Below, piece after piece: positions 7,343-8,182 of a stretch of 8,182 bases of DNA (position 1 is its first letter; each line of letters begins with the position of its first letter). A model generated the notes under the pieces. The model was given only the letters and a program-made list of their open reading frames with translations. It was not told the DNA's origin and searched no databases. Source of the DNA: an uncultured Brachyspira sp. (GTDB taxonomy: Bacteria; Spirochaetota; Brachyspiria; Brachyspirales; Brachyspiraceae); the NCBI RefSeq assembly GCF_934747485.1, contig NZ_CAKVGN010000097.1:1-8182 (forward strand). Direction: 5' to 3'. The position numbers and the translations under genes were made by a program.

Positions 7343-7492
7343 TTATTTTGAATTGCTTTCTATTATTTTAGTTATGTATTCATCATCTTGCAATCTATTG
7401 TTTATATCATCTTTTTTATTTTCTTTATCGTTGCAAGAAACAATAAAACTAAATAATATTAGAGTTAGTAATAATAATATTTTTTTATACAT
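7343..7492 (-). CDS. Small 49-residue lipoprotein
   Basis: Open frame from ATG at 7492 to TAA at 7345-7343. The N-terminus is MYKK, followed by a hydrophobic stretch and a lipobox ending at Cys20 (LLLLTLILFSFIVSC). This is a typical signal peptidase II signal, so the product should be lipid-anchored in the envelope. The mature part is only about 30 residues, highly charged (many Asp, Lys, Glu, Asn), with no domain I recognise. GGAG lies 5 nt before the ATG, a strong ribosome site, and a plausible promoter lies 50-75 bp upstream. It converges on ftsK. Lipobox, ribosome site and promoter together argue for a real gene, or for the remaining 5' part of a longer one. Function is unknown. Confidence 0.7.
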   Translation of the reverse strand: MYKKILLLLTLILFSFIVSCNDKENKKDDINNRLQDDEYITKIIESNSK

Positions 7493-7540
7493 AAATACTC
7501 CAAATATTACTAAACATTATTAATTTATATTTTTCATACT

Positions 7541-7569
7541 TTTATATTATCGGTATATATATTATACAA
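7541..7569 (-). promoter_or_regulatory. Candidate promoter of the small lipoprotein gene
   Basis: On the minus strand, TTGTAT (7569-7564), a 17-bp spacer and TATAAA (7546-7541) give a fair sigma-70 promoter. The predicted start is near 7534, about 40 nt before the ATG at 7492. The region is almost pure A/T, so chance matches are common. Confidence 0.4.
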
Positions 7570-7653
7570 AATTAATTAATTATTTGAGATATATTTACTA
7601 AATATTTTTGATTTTAAAAATTAAAAAGTTTTGAAAGTTAAACTATTTTTTAT

Positions 7654-7671
7654 ATTTTAATACATTAAAAT
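7654..7671. repeat. 8-bp AT-only inverted repeat in the noncoding stretch 7493-7760
   Basis: ATTTTAAT and ATTAAAAT are separated by AC. This is the clearest symmetric element in the 268-bp AT-rich gap between the two small minus-strand ORFs. Apart from it and the promoter above I see no gene in this gap. It may be a weak hairpin after the 7761-7979 ORF, or chance. Confidence 0.3.
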
Positions 7672-7760
7672 TTATTTTCTTTATATACAAAATTATCATA
7701 TTATACTTATTAAAACTAAATATACGCTATGGAGTATAACATATTCTTATAAAACACTGA

Positions 7761-7979
7761 TTATTTTTTATTTATGATAACAAAAGACGGAACAACTATA
7801 GAAAGAAATATTGATGAACAAAAGAGAAAATCTTCTATTGTAATGTTATAGCTATATTTTATAAAATTTTTGTCATGTCTAAAAGGTGTTGGTTTAGAAT
7901 CGCCATCTGGACCTTTGCATTCTTCCTGAGAGAAAATCACTATAATAGATAATATTACAATAAATAAAAGTTTTTTCAT
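7761..7979 (-). CDS. Small exported or membrane protein, unidentified (72 residues)
   Basis: The ORF begins MKKLLFIVILSIIVIF, a clear export signal or membrane anchor. A polar middle with CKGPDGDSKP follows, then a second hydrophobic stretch near the C-terminus and a final INKK. The first Cys follows SQEE, which is not a proper lipobox, so a lipoprotein is less likely than for the neighbour at 7343-7492. No Shine-Dalgarno sequence precedes the ATG and no convincing promoter is seen. It may be a small hypothetical protein or the 5' remnant of a larger envelope gene with a frameshift. I recognise no family. Confidence 0.4.
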   Translation of the reverse strand: MKKLLFIVILSIIVIFSQEECKGPDGDSKPTPFRHDKNFIKYSYNITIEDFLFCSSIFLSIVVPSFVIINKK

Positions 7980-8134
7980 AATATAAATTAAAAATATTAA
8001 CTATCTATAAAAGTTATAAAACAAAATCTGCATACCATAATAGTAATTTTAGATATATTTATTAAAAAAAATAATTCTATATTGTAAAAAATATTATACA
8101 TTAAAATAATGCACAGGAGCCAGACATATTGCAG

Positions 8135-8182
8135 TTAGGAATTCCTTAATTTCTTAAAGTATAGCATAGGTGTATCATAATT
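8135..8182 (-). CDS. C-terminal end of a gene cut by the window edge, possibly a transposase
   Basis: On the minus strand, the frame from 8182 reads NYDTPMLYFKKLRNS and stops at TAA 8137-8135. An Asn-Tyr-x-Thr-Pro motif close to the C-terminus is common at the end of DDE integrase-type transposases ("nYxTPxexF"). Fifteen residues cannot prove this. If it is a transposase, the element's terminal repeat should lie within about 8090-8134. Confidence 0.3.
   Translation of the reverse strand, partial: NYDTPMLYFKKLRNS

Noticed and set aside
7774..7851. Plus-strand 25-codon ORF beginning MITKDGTTIERNIDEQ
   Set aside because: The composition looks protein-like, but there is no ribosome site or promoter, it is very short, and it is antisense to the better-supported minus-strand exported ORF. 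It is weakly possible that it is a gene fragment.
8137..8146. Perfect 10-bp palindrome AGGAATTCCT
   Set aside because: It contains an EcoRI site and overlaps the stop of the partial minus-strand ORF. Short palindromes of this kind occur by chance and nothing nearby suggests an operator.

Overview
The window is very AT-rich, with A/T-biased codons, Lys/Asn/Glu/Ile-rich proteins and the standard genetic code. The genes match what I know of Brachyspira (a low-GC gut spirochaete). That assignment is an inference from composition and gene style, not from a species marker.

Left part (1-1134, + strand): the last codons of an unidentified gene, a consensus-like sigma-70 promoter, and a gene coding for two nearly identical ClpC-type N-terminal (Clp_N) domains in tandem. 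These are fused to a C-terminal sigma-70 region-4 helix-turn-helix that stops before its recognition helix. No AAA+ ATPase module is present. This is the most unusual object in the window.

Middle left (1129-2614, - strand): a FUSC-family (aromatic-acid exporter / YccS-like) membrane protein gene. Its core is open, but both ends are in other frames. One missing A in a short A-run at each end would give a continuous 495-residue protein. Its restored stop codon abuts the stop codon of the Clp_N/sigma gene. The gene is either a recent pseudogene or carries two homopolymer sequencing errors.

Middle right (2615-7316, + strand): a divergent intergenic region with an 11-bp perfect inverted repeat around a -10 box, then a compact two-gene unit. 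uppP (bacA) encodes undecaprenyl-diphosphate phosphatase, which recycles the lipid carrier of peptidoglycan synthesis. After 20 bp comes ftsK/spoIIIE, the DNA translocase that clears chromosomes from the division septum. The pairing links wall synthesis with division. FtsK has a very long Asn/Asp/Glu/Lys-rich linker and ends at a probable rho-independent terminator.

Right end (7317-8182, mostly - strand): a 49-residue lipoprotein too short for most gene callers, a second small exported ORF, AT-rich noncoding DNA, and at the edge the C-terminal codons of a gene that may be a transposase. I saw no tRNA, rRNA or CRISPR array.
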